The notes under the pieces: model-generated | Databases searched by the model: none | What the model saw: only the letters and a program-made list of their open reading frames with translations | What the model was told of the DNA's origin: nothing | Shown here: positions 8,157 through 17,285 of the stretch, one piece after another | Layout of the letters: each line of letters begins with the position of its first letter | Position numbering within the stretch: position 1 is the stretch's first letter | Made by a program: the position numbers and the translations under genes | Origin: Flavobacterium sp. | GTDB taxonomy: Bacteria > Bacteroidota > Bacteroidia > Flavobacteriales > Flavobacteriaceae | Direction: 5' to 3' | Assembly: GCA_020403245.1 (NCBI GenBank) | Contig: JADBYA010000025.1 | Coordinates: 1-58,271, forward strand | Length of the DNA stretch: 58,271 bases

Positions 8157-9629
8157 CTATCTCGAATAATTCGGTGCTTCTTTAGTTATAGTCACATTAT
8201 GCGGATGACTTTCTCCAATTCCGCTTTGTGTAATAAGAACAAAACGACCAGTTTCTTGAAGGGTCTGAATATCTTTGGCTCCACAATAACCCATTCCGGC
8301 ACGAAGTCCACCAATGAATTGCTGCATGCTTTCGTTTAATTCACCTTTGTATGGAACTCTGCCCACTATACCTTCGGGAACTAATTTTTTAATATCGTCT
8401 TCCACATCTTGAAAATAACGATCTTTTGAACCGTCTTCCATAGCTTCTATAGAACCCATTCCACGATAGGATTTGAATTTTCTTCCTTCAAAAATAATAG
8501 TTTCACCCGGGGATTCTTTTGTTCCAGCAAGAAGTGAGCCCAACATCACGCAATCCGCTCCTGCAGCAATCGCTTTTGGAATATCTCCTGTATACCTAAT
8601 TCCACCATCAGCAATCACTGGAACTCCAGTTCCTCGTAACGCAGCAGCTACTTCTAAAACAGCTGAAAATTGGGGAAATCCTACGCCAGCTACAACTCTA
8701 GTCGTACAAATTGAACCAGGACCAATTCCGACTTTTACGCCATCGGCACCATTTTCTACTAAATATAAAGCGGCTTCGGCAGTAGCAATATTACCAACGA
8801 TTACATCCAAGTTTGGAAATTTGGCTTTCACAATTTTCAAAACATCAACCACTCCTTTTGTATGTCCGTGAGCGGTATCGATAATTACGGCATCAACTCC
8901 AGCATTTACAAGTGCTGTTGCTCTTTCTAAGGCATCGGCAGTTACTCCGATTGCAGCAGCAACGCGCAAACGACCAAATTTATCTTTGTTGGCAACTGGT
9001 TTTTGAGCTAGTTTGGTAATATCTCTAAACGTAATTAATCCAATTAATTTATAATTAGCATCAACTACAGGTAATTTTTCAATTTTATTTTGTTGCAAAA
9101 TTCCTTCGGCTTCTTGCAAAGTGGTTCCTTCGGCAGCGGTAACTAAATTTTCCGAAGTCATAACTTCTAGTATAGAACGTGAATTAATTTTCTCGAAACG
9201 CAAATCTCTATTGGTTACAATTCCTTTTAACGTTCCGTTTTTATCCACTATGGGAATTCCGCCTATTCCATGTTCTTTCATCAGCATTTTAGCATCGCCA
9301 ACAGTCGAGTTCAAAGGCAATGTTACCGGATCGATTATCATTCCAGCTTCGGCACGTTTTACTTTTCTAACTTTTGCAGCTTGTTGCTCAATAGTCATGT
9401 TTTTATGCAAAACACCAATTCCGCCTTCTTGTGCCATGGCAATTGCCATTGAACTTTCGGTAACTGTATCCATCGCAGCAGAAACAACAGGAACATTCAA
9501 CGAAATATTTCTTGATATTTTCGATTGGATATTTACTTCGCGCGGTAAAACTTCGGAATAGTTTGGGATTATCAGAACATCGTCATAGGTTAAACCTTCG
9601 CCAACGATTTTTGAAGTATGTGCTTTCAT
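8157..9629 (-). CDS. guaB: IMP dehydrogenase
   Basis: NAD-dependent oxidation of IMP to XMP, the committed step to GMP. The 490-residue protein has the TIM-barrel start ([18 protein letters not shown], 12-29), two CBS domains in the usual place (about 95-210), the phosphate-binding DGG segment, and the active-site loop GPGSICTTR with catalytic C308. The mobile flap follows with [10 protein letters not shown]. Length is standard. It is transcribed from a likely promoter at 9683-9690, giving a 53-base leader that contains a 15-bp palindrome. Confidence 0.97.
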   Translation of the reverse strand: MKAHTSKIVGEGLTYDDVLIIPNYSEVLPREVNIQSKISRNISLNVPVVSAAMDTVTESSMAIAMAQEGGIGVLHKNMTIEQQAAKVRKVKRAEAGMIIDPVTLPLNSTVGDAKMLMKEHGIGGIPIVDKNGTLKGIVTNRDLRFEKINSRSILEVMTSENLVTAAEGTTLQEAEGILQQNKIEKLPVVDANYKLIGLITFRDITKLAQKPVANKDKFGRLRVAAAIGVTADALERATALVNAGVDAVIIDTAHGHTKGVVDVLKIVKAKFPNLDVIVGNIATAEAALYLVENGADGVKVGIGPGSICTTRVVAGVGFPQFSAVLEVAAALRGTGVPVIADGGIRYTGDIPKAIAAGADCVMLGSLLAGTKESPGETIIFEGRKFKSYRGMGSIEAMEDGSKDRYFQDVEDDIKKLVPEGIVGRVPYKGELNESMQQFIGGLRAGMGYCGAKDIQTLQETGRFVLITQSGIGESHPHNVTITKEAPNYSR

Positions 9630-9647
9630 TGCAATTTGTAGTTTATG

Positions 9648-9662
9648 CTGAACTTAGTTCAG
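9648..9662. repeat. CTGAAC-TTA-GTTCAG palindrome in the guaB leader
   Basis: A perfect 6-bp dyad with a 3-base spacer lies between the guaB promoter and start codon. Similar CTGAA/TTCAG dyads occur at 21884-21957. It could be a degenerate copy of a dispersed flavobacterial palindrome or an operator. Confidence 0.55.
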
Positions 9663-9682
9663 TATTGTAGTTAAATTGCGAG

Positions 9683-9690
9683 CAAATATA
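9683..9690 (-). promoter_or_regulatory. Candidate -7 box of guaB
   Basis: On the minus strand this reads TATATTTG, an exact consensus match 53 bases before the guaB ATG. The expected -33 position falls inside the heptad repeat tract at 9696-9727, where no TTG appears on this strand. Confidence 0.5.
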
Positions 9691-9695
9691 ATTAA

Positions 9696-9727
9696 AAGTT
9701 GGAAGTTAGAAGTTGGAAGTTGGAAGT
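9696..9727. repeat. Tandem 7-bp repeat (AAGTTGG)
   Basis: Four consecutive heptads AAGTTGG, AAGTTAG, AAGTTGG, AAGTTGG and a partial fifth occupy the space between the divergent guaB and P-type ATPase genes. They overlap the presumed -33 zone of guaB, so a copy-number change would alter that promoter. Confidence 0.8.
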
Positions 9728-9813
9728 TTTTTACAAATATCTATTAGAATTCTTTTAAAAATTGCAAATCCAATAAAAATTACTAACTTGGTAAAACTTC
9801 TTAATTTCTTTAT

Positions 9814-12309
9814 ATGACTAATGTAAACACAACTTTTAAAGGACTTACAAATAATGAAGTTATTGCCTCACGGAAAGAGAATGGCTCAAATTCTTTGGAA
9901 TATCAAAAGAAAAATCACTTTTTAATTTCACTTTTTGCAATGGCAAAAGAACCTATGTTTATACTATTAGTCATTGCCGCTAGTATCTATTACATTACAG
10001 GTGATTATGGTGATGGAATTTTTATGACTCTTGCTATTTTTCTTGTCGCGGGTATTTCTCTTTTTCAAGAAGCTAGAAGTAGAAATGCCATTGAAACTTT
10101 GAAAAAATTATCCCAACCTAATAGTAAAGTTATCCGAAATAGTATACTAATTGAGATACCAAGTGAAGAAATTGTGATTGGCGATTTCATTCAAGTAGAA
10201 GAAGGTAGTTTCATTCCTGCCGATGCTGTGATAATTCAATCCAATGATTTTTCGGTAAATGAAGCTATTTTGACAGGCGAATCCTTATCTGTTTTTAAAA
10301 GTGAAACTACAGAAGAAAAACAAGTGTTTCAAGGAACTATTGTAGCCACTGGATTAGCAATTTGTCAAGTTACAGCGATTGGCAATAAAACTAATATGGG
10401 TAAAATTGGTAAAAGTTTAGATGAAATTTTTGAAGAAAAAACACCCTTACAGATTCAAATTACCAATTTTGTAAAGAAAATGTCAATTATTGGATTGGTT
10501 ATTTTTGGAATAGTTTGGGCTGTGAACTTTATTCATTCAAAAAGCATTTTAGATAGTTTATTAAAAGCATTGACTATTGCCATGAGCGTAATTCCAGAGG
10601 AAATTCCAGTAGCTTTTACCACATTTATGGCGCTTGGTGCTTGGCGTTTAATGAAAATGGGAATTATTACCAAGCAAACCAAAACAGTGGAAACGCTTGG
10701 TAGTGCAACAGTAATTTGCACCGACAAAACCGGAACTATTACTGAGAATAAAATGAGTTTGGCGCAACTATATCTATTTACTTCAAATACAATTATTAAT
10801 ACTGATGAAAAATTAAATTCAGAAGCTGAAGATGTTTTGAGTTATGCTATGTGGTCAAGCGAACCTATTCCGTTTGACGCTATGGAAGTAGCAATTCATG
10901 AAGCGTATACCCAATTAGAACGGGTTGATGAAAGGCCAAATTATAAGTTGGTTTACGAATATCCACTAGGAGGAAAACCTCCTATGATGACACACATTTT
11001 TGAAAATTCTAAAGGAGAAAGAATTATAGCTGCCAAAGGCGCACCTGAAGCAATAATTGAGGTATGCAACTTATCTGAAAAAGATAAAAAGAAAATTATA
11101 GTTGCAATGGAAACCATGGCAGCAGATGGTTATCGAGTTTTAGGTATTGGAGTAACTGATTTTTCTGGAAAAGATTTTCCTTATACACAGCAGGAGTTTA
11201 AATTTCATTTCAAAGGATTAGTTGCCTTTTATGATCCACCGAAAGCGAACATTCATGAAGTTTTTGAGACTTTCTATAAAGCTGGAATTCAAGTAAAAAT
11301 TGTTACAGGTGATAACGCAGCAACAACTTCAACTATTGCAAAACAAATTGGTTTTAAAGATAGCGAAAAAGTGTTGAATGGAGACGAATTAATGGCAATG
11401 GACGAAGCTACTTTAAAAGTGAAAGTAATGGAAACAAATATTTTTACCAGAATGTTTCCCGAAGCCAAACTTAAAATTATTCAAGCACTGAAAGACAATA
11501 ACCAAATTGTAGCGATGACTGGCGATGGTGTAAATGATGGTCCAGCATTAAAATCGGCGCATATTGGTATTGCTATGGGTAAAAAAGGGACTGAAATTGC
11601 CAAACAAGCTGCTAATTTAATTTTAATCGACGATGATTTCAGTAAAATGGTTGATGCCATTGCTATGGGAAGAAAGATTTATATCAACCTCAAGAAAGCC
11701 ATTCAATATATTATTTCTATTCACATTCCTATTATTCTCATTGTCTTTATTCCATTGGCTTTAGGATGGATTTATCCAAACATTTTTACTCCTGTTCATA
11801 TCATTTTTTTAGAAATAATAATGGGTCCAACATGTTCTATTATTTATGAAAATGAACCAATGGAACGAAACTTAATGTTGCAAAAACCAAGACCGTTAAC
11901 ATCCACTTTTTTTAATTTAAAAGAAATAACGATGAGTATAATTCAAGGTTTGGTAATCACTTTAGGGTTGCTTTTTATATATCAATATTGTGCTCAAAAC
12001 GGAAGTACTGAAGCAGTAACCCGAACAACTATTTTCTTAACTTTAATTGCCTCAAATATCTTTTTAACATTGACCAATCGTTCTTTGTACTATTCTATTT
12101 TCACAACTATCCGATACAAAAATAATCTTGTTCCAATGATTATTGGTGTAACCATTTTATTGACAAGTTTGTTGATGTTTGTTCCAATGTTTACTCGTTT
12201 TTTTCTTTTTGAAAAGGTATCGTTAGTTCAACTTGGTTTGAGTATTCTGGTGGGATTTGCTTCAGTACTTTGGATTGAAATTTATAAGATTTTTAAAAGA
12301 AAAAATTAA
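9814..12309 (+). CDS. Cation-transporting P-type ATPase (P2-like)
   Basis: An 831-residue membrane pump that uses ATP through a phospho-aspartate intermediate. Visible motifs are TGES (actuator dephosphorylation), PEEIP in M4 (cation site), the phosphorylated D304 in DKTGT, AKGAPE in the nucleotide domain, and MTGDGVNDGPALK (hinge). About ten transmembrane segments are distributed as two pairs before DKTGT and six after. The order resembles Ca2+-type (P2A) pumps, but the M4 motif is PEEIP rather than PEGLP and I do not assign the ion. Its stop overlaps the HMG-CoA lyase stop on the opposite strand by 4 bases. Confidence 0.9.
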   Translation: MTNVNTTFKGLTNNEVIASRKENGSNSLEYQKKNHFLISLFAMAKEPMFILLVIAASIYYITGDYGDGIFMTLAIFLVAGISLFQEARSRNAIETLKKLSQPNSKVIRNSILIEIPSEEIVIGDFIQVEEGSFIPADAVIIQSNDFSVNEAILTGESLSVFKSETTEEKQVFQGTIVATGLAICQVTAIGNKTNMGKIGKSLDEIFEEKTPLQIQITNFVKKMSIIGLVIFGIVWAVNFIHSKSILDSLLKALTIAMSVIPEEIPVAFTTFMALGAWRLMKMGIITKQTKTVETLGSATVICTDKTGTITENKMSLAQLYLFTSNTIINTDEKLNSEAEDVLSYAMWSSEPIPFDAMEVAIHEAYTQLERVDERPNYKLVYEYPLGGKPPMMTHIFENSKGERIIAAKGAPEAIIEVCNLSEKDKKKIIVAMETMAADGYRVLGIGVTDFSGKDFPYTQQEFKFHFKGLVAFYDPPKANIHEVFETFYKAGIQVKIVTGDNAATTSTIAKQIGFKDSEKVLNGDELMAMDEATLKVKVMETNIFTRMFPEAKLKIIQALKDNNQIVAMTGDGVNDGPALKSAHIGIAMGKKGTEIAKQAANLILIDDDFSKMVDAIAMGRKIYINLKKAIQYIISIHIPIILIVFIPLALGWIYPNIFTPVHIIFLEIIMGPTCSIIYENEPMERNLMLQKPRPLTSTFFNLKEITMSIIQGLVITLGLLFIYQYCAQNGSTEAVTRTTIFLTLIASNIFLTLTNRSLYYSIFTTIRYKNNLVPMIIGVTILLTSLLMFVPMFTRFFLFEKVSLVQLGLSILVGFASVLWIEIYKIFKRKN

Positions 12310-13169
12310 TGATATTCCTTGAAAATTTTTGAAACTTCATTATAAGCACTTTCAAAACTCATTGGACTGATGTTAGTGTTTTCTTTTTGGGCTGTAAAAT
12401 AGGAGACGAGTTTTTCTGTTGGCATATTACCCGTTAAATCATCTTTTGCCATTGGGCAACCGCCAAAACCTTGAATAGCTCCGTCATACCGACGACAACC
12501 CGCTTTATACGCCGCATCAATCTTTTCATGCCATTTATCTGGAGTGGTATGCAAATGGGCACCAAATTCAATTTGAGGATATTTTGGAATTAAATTGGAA
12601 AATAAATAATCAATTACATCAGGTGTTGAACTACCAATAGTATCGGATAGCGAAAGAATTTTTACACCCATAGTTGCTAATCGTTCGGTCCATTCGCCAA
12701 CAATTTCGATGTTCCACGGATCGCCATACGGATTTCCAAATCCCATAGAAAGATAAGCAACCACTTCTTTATTTGTAGCATCGGCAATATCTAAAATCTC
12801 TTGGAGTATCACCAAACTTTCTGCAATTGTTTTGTGCGTATTTCGCATTTGAAAATTCTCAGAAATAGAAAAGGGAAAACCTAAATATTGAATTTCCTTG
12901 TGAACAGAAGCCAATTGTGCGCCTTGCGTGTTGGCTATAATGGCCAACAATTTACTTTGTGTTTGCGATAAATCCAATTGTGACAAAACTTCCGCTGTGT
13001 CTTGCATTTGCGGAATGGCTTTTGGCGACACAAAACTCCCAAAATCAATCGTGTCAAAACCAACTCTTAAAAGCGATTGAATGTATTGAACTTTGGTTTT
13101 GGTAGGAATAAAAGTTTTGATGCCTTGCATGGCATCTCGTGGACATTCTATGATTTTGACGTTTTTCAT
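12306..13169 (-). CDS. mvaB: Hydroxymethylglutaryl-CoA lyase
   Basis: Cleaves HMG-CoA to acetyl-CoA and acetoacetate, the last step of leucine degradation. The 287-residue TIM-barrel protein has the N-terminal ECPRDAMQG motif (metal and substrate), the metal-binding HLHTT pair, and the loop GGCPMAKD with the catalytic cysteine near the C-terminus. I start it at the ATG at 13167-13169; a TTG four codons upstream is in frame but adds nothing conserved. It converges with the P-type ATPase gene (4-base overlap of ends). Confidence 0.92.
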   Translation of the reverse strand: MKNVKIIECPRDAMQGIKTFIPTKTKVQYIQSLLRVGFDTIDFGSFVSPKAIPQMQDTAEVLSQLDLSQTQSKLLAIIANTQGAQLASVHKEIQYLGFPFSISENFQMRNTHKTIAESLVILQEILDIADATNKEVVAYLSMGFGNPYGDPWNIEIVGEWTERLATMGVKILSLSDTIGSSTPDVIDYLFSNLIPKYPQIEFGAHLHTTPDKWHEKIDAAYKAGCRRYDGAIQGFGGCPMAKDDLTGNMPTEKLVSYFTAQKENTNISPMSFESAYNEVSKIFKEYH

Positions 13170-13227
13170 AAACAGTTTCAAAGATAGTAAAACTTATTTT
13201 CTATCGAAACTATCATGAATCATAATT

Positions 13228-13306
13228 TATTACACTTTTTGGTAATAATTAAAAATATTACGCTTTTTGGTAATAATTAAAAATATTACGCTTTTTGGTA
13301 ATAATT
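13228..13306. repeat. Three 28-bp tandem repeats, each with an operator-like dyad
   Basis: The unit recurs at 13231, 13259 and 13287 (the last copy is partial). Each contains TATTAC, an 8-base spacer (RCTTTTTG type) and GTAATA: 13228-13247, 13256-13275 and 13284-13303. The fixed 28-bp spacing of identical dyads suggests a protein-binding array. It lies between the divergent mvaB and DUF3307 genes and ends right before the latter's remaining coding sequence. Confidence 0.85.
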
Positions 13307-13307
13307 A

Positions 13308-13943
13308 TTGTTTTATAACTATTTTTTATTAGCTTGGATTTTAATGGGCGATTGGTCTTTTGGTTGGTTTGCTTTTGTTCTTGCTTTACTTCACGGATTT
13401 GTAGATTTCATAAAATTGCAGTTACAAAAATCCAAAACTAGAGTAAAATGGTTTTTAGTGGATCAAATGATGCACTTGATTGTAATTGCTTTTGTATCAT
13501 TTATTTGGAATGAAAATATTTCAAGTTGGAACGCGTTTATTGGTGCTGTTTCAGAGGTATTTGCTTCCACGGCTACATTTTCAAAATACAGTTGGTTATT
13601 TGTAACGGCGCTATTGTTTTTGACCAAACCAGCTTCTATTCTCATAAAAAATATTATTTCCTTTTGGTCGCCTGAAAGTAAGTCTGATAAAGACAAATCG
13701 CTTCAAAATGCAGGAAATATTATTGGCATTTTGGAGCGATTATTTGTTTTTTATTTTGTAGTAAATGGTAATTATGACGCCATCGGATTTCTGTTGGCCG
13801 CGAAATCAATTTTTAGATTTGGAGATTTAAAAGAAGCCAAAGACAGAAAACTAACCGAATATGTTCTTATCGGTACATTATTGAGTTTTGGTTTGGCATT
13901 TGTTACCGCTCTTTTAGTGAACTTTATCTTGAGATTTAGCTAA
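13308..13943 (+). pseudogene. N-terminally truncated DUF3307 membrane protein
   Basis: The 211-residue frame (first in-frame start TTG at 13308, next ATG 13344) matches the middle and C-terminus of DUF3307 proteins: a hydrophobic stretch, then LLHGFVDFIKLQLQK, WFLVDQMMHL, and further hydrophobic segments. Full-length relatives start with about 45 more residues (a first transmembrane helix with a conserved HLxGDF-like motif and a linker). These are missing here, and an in-frame stop at 13302-13304 lies just upstream, inside the 28-bp repeat array. In relatives this gene usually follows satD, which is absent. It is probably a remnant, although a short protein could still be made. Its 3' end overlaps the end of pyrD by 30 bases. 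Confidence 0.65.
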
Positions 13944-14948
13944 AATTAGTTGGTTGATATCCTTTACCAATTTTGGTCCTTCATAAATAAATCCAGTATA
14001 CAATTGTACCAAACTAGCTCCTGCTTCTAATTTTTCCAACGCATCTTCTGCCGAATGAATACCACCAACACCAATGATTGGAAAAGCTTTATTACTCTTT
14101 TCCGAAAGAAAACGAATGATTTCAGTGGAACGATGCGTTAAAGGTTTTCCAGATAAACCTCCAGTTTCTGATTTGTTTTCAGATTGAAGATTATCTCGAG
14201 ATAAGGTTGTATTGGTTGCTATAACGCCAGCTATTTTCGTTATTGTAATGATATCAATAATATCCAACAGTTGTTCGTTGGTTAAATCGGGAGCAATTTT
14301 TAGAAGTATTGGTTTCTTAGTTTCGTGTTCCGAGTTTCGCTTTTCAAGTTTTGATAAGAGTTCTGTTAATGGTTTTTTTTCTTGAAGTTCTCTTAGATTT
14401 GGTGTATTTGGTGAGCTAACATTTACCACAAAATAGTCGACATAATCGAATAAGGCATCAAAGCAAGTTAAGTAATCATCGATAGCATTTTCATTAGAAG
14501 TAATTTTGTTTTTTCCAATATTGCCACCAATTAGAATTCCATTATTTTTCTTCAGTCTATTTACAGCTGCATTAACACCATCATTATTGAAACCCATTCT
14601 GTTGATAATAGCACAGTCTTCTTTTAATCGAAACAAACGTTTTTTTGGGTTTCCTGCTTGCGGTTTGGGAGTTACCGTACCTATTTCGATAAATCCGAAA
14701 CCAAAGTTGGAAAGTTCTTTGTAGCACTTTGCATCTTTGTCAAAACCAGCTGCCAATCCTACCGGATTTTTAAATTTCAGTCCAAAAACTTCTCGTTCCA
14801 ATCGAGTATCTTTTACCTCATAAATCGATTTTAATATAGAGGGAACAAAAGGAATTTTAGCTATAAATTGGATAAAACTAAAAGAAAAGTAATGCACTTC
14901 CTCTGGGTCAAACCAAAATAAAATAGGACGAATGAGTAATTTGTACAT
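13914..14948 (-). CDS. pyrD: Dihydroorotate dehydrogenase (quinone), class 2
   Basis: Membrane-associated flavoenzyme that oxidises dihydroorotate to orotate with quinone, in pyrimidine synthesis. The 344-residue length and N-terminal helical extension ([20 protein letters not shown]) are class 2 features. FMN and substrate motifs include [30 protein letters not shown] with the catalytic serine, KIAPDL and GVGGI. The C-terminal YTGFIYEGP is standard. The 3' end overlaps the decayed DUF3307 gene by 30 bases, which suggests that gene's end is not under strong constraint. Confidence 0.95.
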   Translation of the reverse strand: MYKLLIRPILFWFDPEEVHYFSFSFIQFIAKIPFVPSILKSIYEVKDTRLEREVFGLKFKNPVGLAAGFDKDAKCYKELSNFGFGFIEIGTVTPKPQAGNPKKRLFRLKEDCAIINRMGFNNDGVNAAVNRLKKNNGILIGGNIGKNKITSNENAIDDYLTCFDALFDYVDYFVVNVSSPNTPNLRELQEKKPLTELLSKLEKRNSEHETKKPILLKIAPDLTNEQLLDIIDIITITKIAGVIATNTTLSRDNLQSENKSETGGLSGKPLTHRSTEIIRFLSEKSNKAFPIIGVGGIHSAEDALEKLEAGASLVQLYTGFIYEGPKLVKDINQLILAKSQDKVH

Positions 14949-14967
14949 ATGTTGTTATGTTGTACTG

Positions 14968-14975
14968 CAAAAATA
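14968..14975 (-). promoter_or_regulatory. Candidate -7 box of pyrD
   Basis: On the minus strand this reads TATTTTTG, an exact match to TAnnTTTG 19 bases upstream of the pyrD ATG. No TTG is seen at normal -33 spacing. Confidence 0.4.
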
Positions 14976-15046
14976 GAAATTCAAATTCAATTTTCATTTT
15001 TTAATCCGTAAATTAAATACTAATTTAGCCAATCAATAGCTGCATA

Positions 15047-15904
15047 ATGATTTCAGAAAAACAGTTTCAAAGAGAACTCGATTTAATTATTCAAAATGGG
15101 ATTCGCGAAGATGTAGGTCCAGGTGATTATAGCTCTTTAGCATGTATTCCCGTTTCTGCCAAAGGGAAAGCCAAACTTTTAGTAAAAGATACTGGTATTA
15201 TTGCCGGAGTTGCTTTTGCTCATATGATTTTTGAAAATGTCGATCCAACTTTGGAAGTCGAAACTTTTATCAATGATGGTTCCCAAGTTAAAAATGGTGA
15301 TGTCGTTTTTCATGTTTCTGGCAGTTCACAATCTATATTAAAAGCAGAACGATTAGTGCTGAATTCGATGCAACGAATGTCTGCCATTGCCACAAAAACG
15401 AATCAATTTGTAAAACTTTTAGAAGGAACAAAAACCAAAATATTGGACACCCGAAAAACCACACCCGGATTTAGAGCTTGTGAGAAATGGGCTGTCAAAA
15501 TTGGTGGTGGTGAAAACCATCGTTTTGCTCTGTATGATATGATTATGCTCAAAGACAATCACAATGATTTTGCTGGAGGAATTTCACATGCTATTGCAAA
15601 AACCAAAGCATTTTTGAAACAAAATAATCTCGATTTAAAAATAATAGTCGAAGCAAGAAACCTCGACGAAATTAAAGAAATACTCACTAATGATGGCGTT
15701 TACAGAATTTTGATTGACAATTTCAATTTTGACGATACTCGGAAAGCGGTTGCTTTAATTGGAGACAAATGCTTAACCGAAAGTTCAGGTAATATTAATG
15801 AAAACACCATACGCCAATATGCAGAATGCGGAGTAGATTATATTTCTTCGGGAGCTTTAACACATTCTGTATGCAATATGGATTTAAGTTTAAAAGCAAT
15901 TTAA
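15047..15904 (+). CDS. nadC: Nicotinate-nucleotide diphosphorylase (carboxylating)
   Basis: Makes nicotinate mononucleotide from quinolinate and PRPP in de novo NAD synthesis. The 285-residue protein shows the type II phosphoribosyltransferase features: REDVGPGDYSS at the N-terminus, ERLVLNSMQRMS, the TRKTTPGFR motif that binds quinolinate, MLKDNH, and the VEARNLDE and ISSGALTHS segments of the barrel. It starts a tight block, since the yihY-like ATG follows the stop codon directly. Confidence 0.95.
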   Translation: MISEKQFQRELDLIIQNGIREDVGPGDYSSLACIPVSAKGKAKLLVKDTGIIAGVAFAHMIFENVDPTLEVETFINDGSQVKNGDVVFHVSGSSQSILKAERLVLNSMQRMSAIATKTNQFVKLLEGTKTKILDTRKTTPGFRACEKWAVKIGGGENHRFALYDMIMLKDNHNDFAGGISHAIAKTKAFLKQNNLDLKIIVEARNLDEIKEILTNDGVYRILIDNFNFDDTRKAVALIGDKCLTESSGNINENTIRQYAECGVDYISSGALTHSVCNMDLSLKAI

Positions 15905-16852
15905 ATGGCAATACCTTCAACAGAAAATAAATTCATCAAACTTCCAATAATAAAACAGCTTGTTTTCTTATTGCAAAAGATAAAATTACCTTGGTTGCAT
16001 GGTTTGTCTTTGTTTGACTTGATAGAATTGTATATTAATGGAATTATTGAAGGTGCTATTTCATATCGTGCAGCGGCTATTGCATGGAGTTTCTTTATGG
16101 CTTTGTTTCCATTCATGCTTTTTATACTAAATCTTATTCCGTATATACCTATTCAAGGTTTTCAAGAAGATTTTTTAGGATTTGTACAGCAGAATGTTCC
16201 ACCCACAACCTATGATGCAATTTATGTTATAATAAATGATATTTTACACAACAGTCATAGCGGCTTACTTTCGATTGGAATCCTAATAGCAATAATTTTA
16301 ATGGCCAACGGAATCTTTGCTATTCTGGGAGGTTTTGAAGCTTCGCATCACATGAGAATGTCGTTAAAACGAAAATTTTTAAGACAATATTTTGTTGCGT
16401 TGACTTTGTCAATACTATTGTCATTTTTATTGTTAATAACTGTGGCAGCGATTTTAGTTTTTGAAGTTATTATTCAAAAATCAAAAATTCAAGATGTACT
16501 TTCACATAATATTCCGTTGATAGAAATGGGAAGGTATGTTTTTGTTGTTCTGATGATATTATTTTCAACTTCATTTTTGTTTAAATTTGGAATCAAATAT
16601 GAAAAAAGTAGGTCATTCATATCTATAGGTTCCGTTTTTACTACTATTTTGATAATTATTTCTTCCTATTTCTTCGGAATTTGGGTTGTAAAATTTTCAA
16701 AATACAATGAACTTTACGGCTCAATCGGAACCTTGTTAGTGGTAATGTTTTATATTTGGATTAATTGTATGATATTGCTTTTAGGATTTGATTTAAATGC
16801 TTCCATTCAACACATAAAAAGAGAAAAACAAAAAGAACTTGACACACCATGA
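15905..16852 (+). CDS. YihY/BrkB-family inner membrane protein
   Basis: A 315-residue polytopic membrane protein with about six hydrophobic segments and the family's SYRAAAIAWSFFMALFPF motif near residue 55. Later segments include GIFAILGGFEASHHM and LYGSIGTLLVVMFYIWINCM, also typical. The family was once annotated as ribonuclease BN, which is incorrect; its real function is unknown. The ATG abuts the nadC stop, and the 3' end overlaps the DUF2147 gene by 4 bases (ATGA), so translation is probably coupled. Confidence 0.9.
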   Translation: MAIPSTENKFIKLPIIKQLVFLLQKIKLPWLHGLSLFDLIELYINGIIEGAISYRAAAIAWSFFMALFPFMLFILNLIPYIPIQGFQEDFLGFVQQNVPPTTYDAIYVIINDILHNSHSGLLSIGILIAIILMANGIFAILGGFEASHHMRMSLKRKFLRQYFVALTLSILLSFLLLITVAAILVFEVIIQKSKIQDVLSHNIPLIEMGRYVFVVLMILFSTSFLFKFGIKYEKSRSFISIGSVFTTILIIISSYFFGIWVVKFSKYNELYGSIGTLLVVMFYIWINCMILLLGFDLNASIQHIKREKQKELDTP

Positions 16853-17274
16853 AACTAAAAACACTTTATATTTTTATATTCTTCATTAGCCAAATTAGTT
16901 TTTCACAAACTATTTTTGGAAAATGGAAAACCATTGATGACGAAACTGGAAAAGAAAAAAGTATAGTCGAGATTTTTGAAAAACAAGGAAAAATTTACGG
17001 CAAAATTATTGAAATTTTAGAATCGGAAAATAGGCATCGCAAATGTGAAAAATGTGAGGGAGAAGATAAAAACAAACCAATTTTAGGTTTAATCATAATC
17101 AAAGGGTTGAAAAAAAGCGGTGAAGTTTATGCCGGAGGAAAAATTACAGACCCAAAGAATGGAAGTTCTTATAATTGTAAAATTTCTATGGATGGAAAAG
17201 ATAAATTAACAGTTCGGGGTTATATTGGTATTTCTCTTTTTGGAAGGTCACAAACATGGATTCGACATAAATAA
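16849..17274 (+). CDS. Exported DUF2147 protein
   Basis: A 141-residue protein with a signal peptide ending near residue 20 (FFISQISFSQ) and a DUF2147 domain: GKWKTIDDETG, KIYGKIIEIL, KNKPILGLIIIKGLK, ITDPKNGSSYNCKI and VRGYIGISLFGRSQTW. A CxxC pair (KCEKC) sits in the middle loop. The family is common in Bacteroidota, is probably periplasmic with a lipocalin-like barrel, and has no established role. It shares an operon with the yihY-like gene through the ATGA overlap, and priA follows 11 bases later. Confidence 0.88.
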   Translation: MKLKTLYIFIFFISQISFSQTIFGKWKTIDDETGKEKSIVEIFEKQGKIYGKIIEILESENRHRKCEKCEGEDKNKPILGLIIIKGLKKSGEVYAGGKITDPKNGSSYNCKISMDGKDKLTVRGYIGISLFGRSQTWIRHK

Positions 17275-17285
17275 CGAACTAAAAA

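Noticed and set aside
8473..9561. Long plus-strand frames opposite guaB
   Set aside because: They are antisense shadows of the strongly conserved guaB gene and encode Ser/Pro/Thr-rich sequence without known domains.
13231..13306. CRISPR array
   Set aside because: The 28-bp units are directly adjacent with no spacers and there are no cas genes; it is a tandem repeat.
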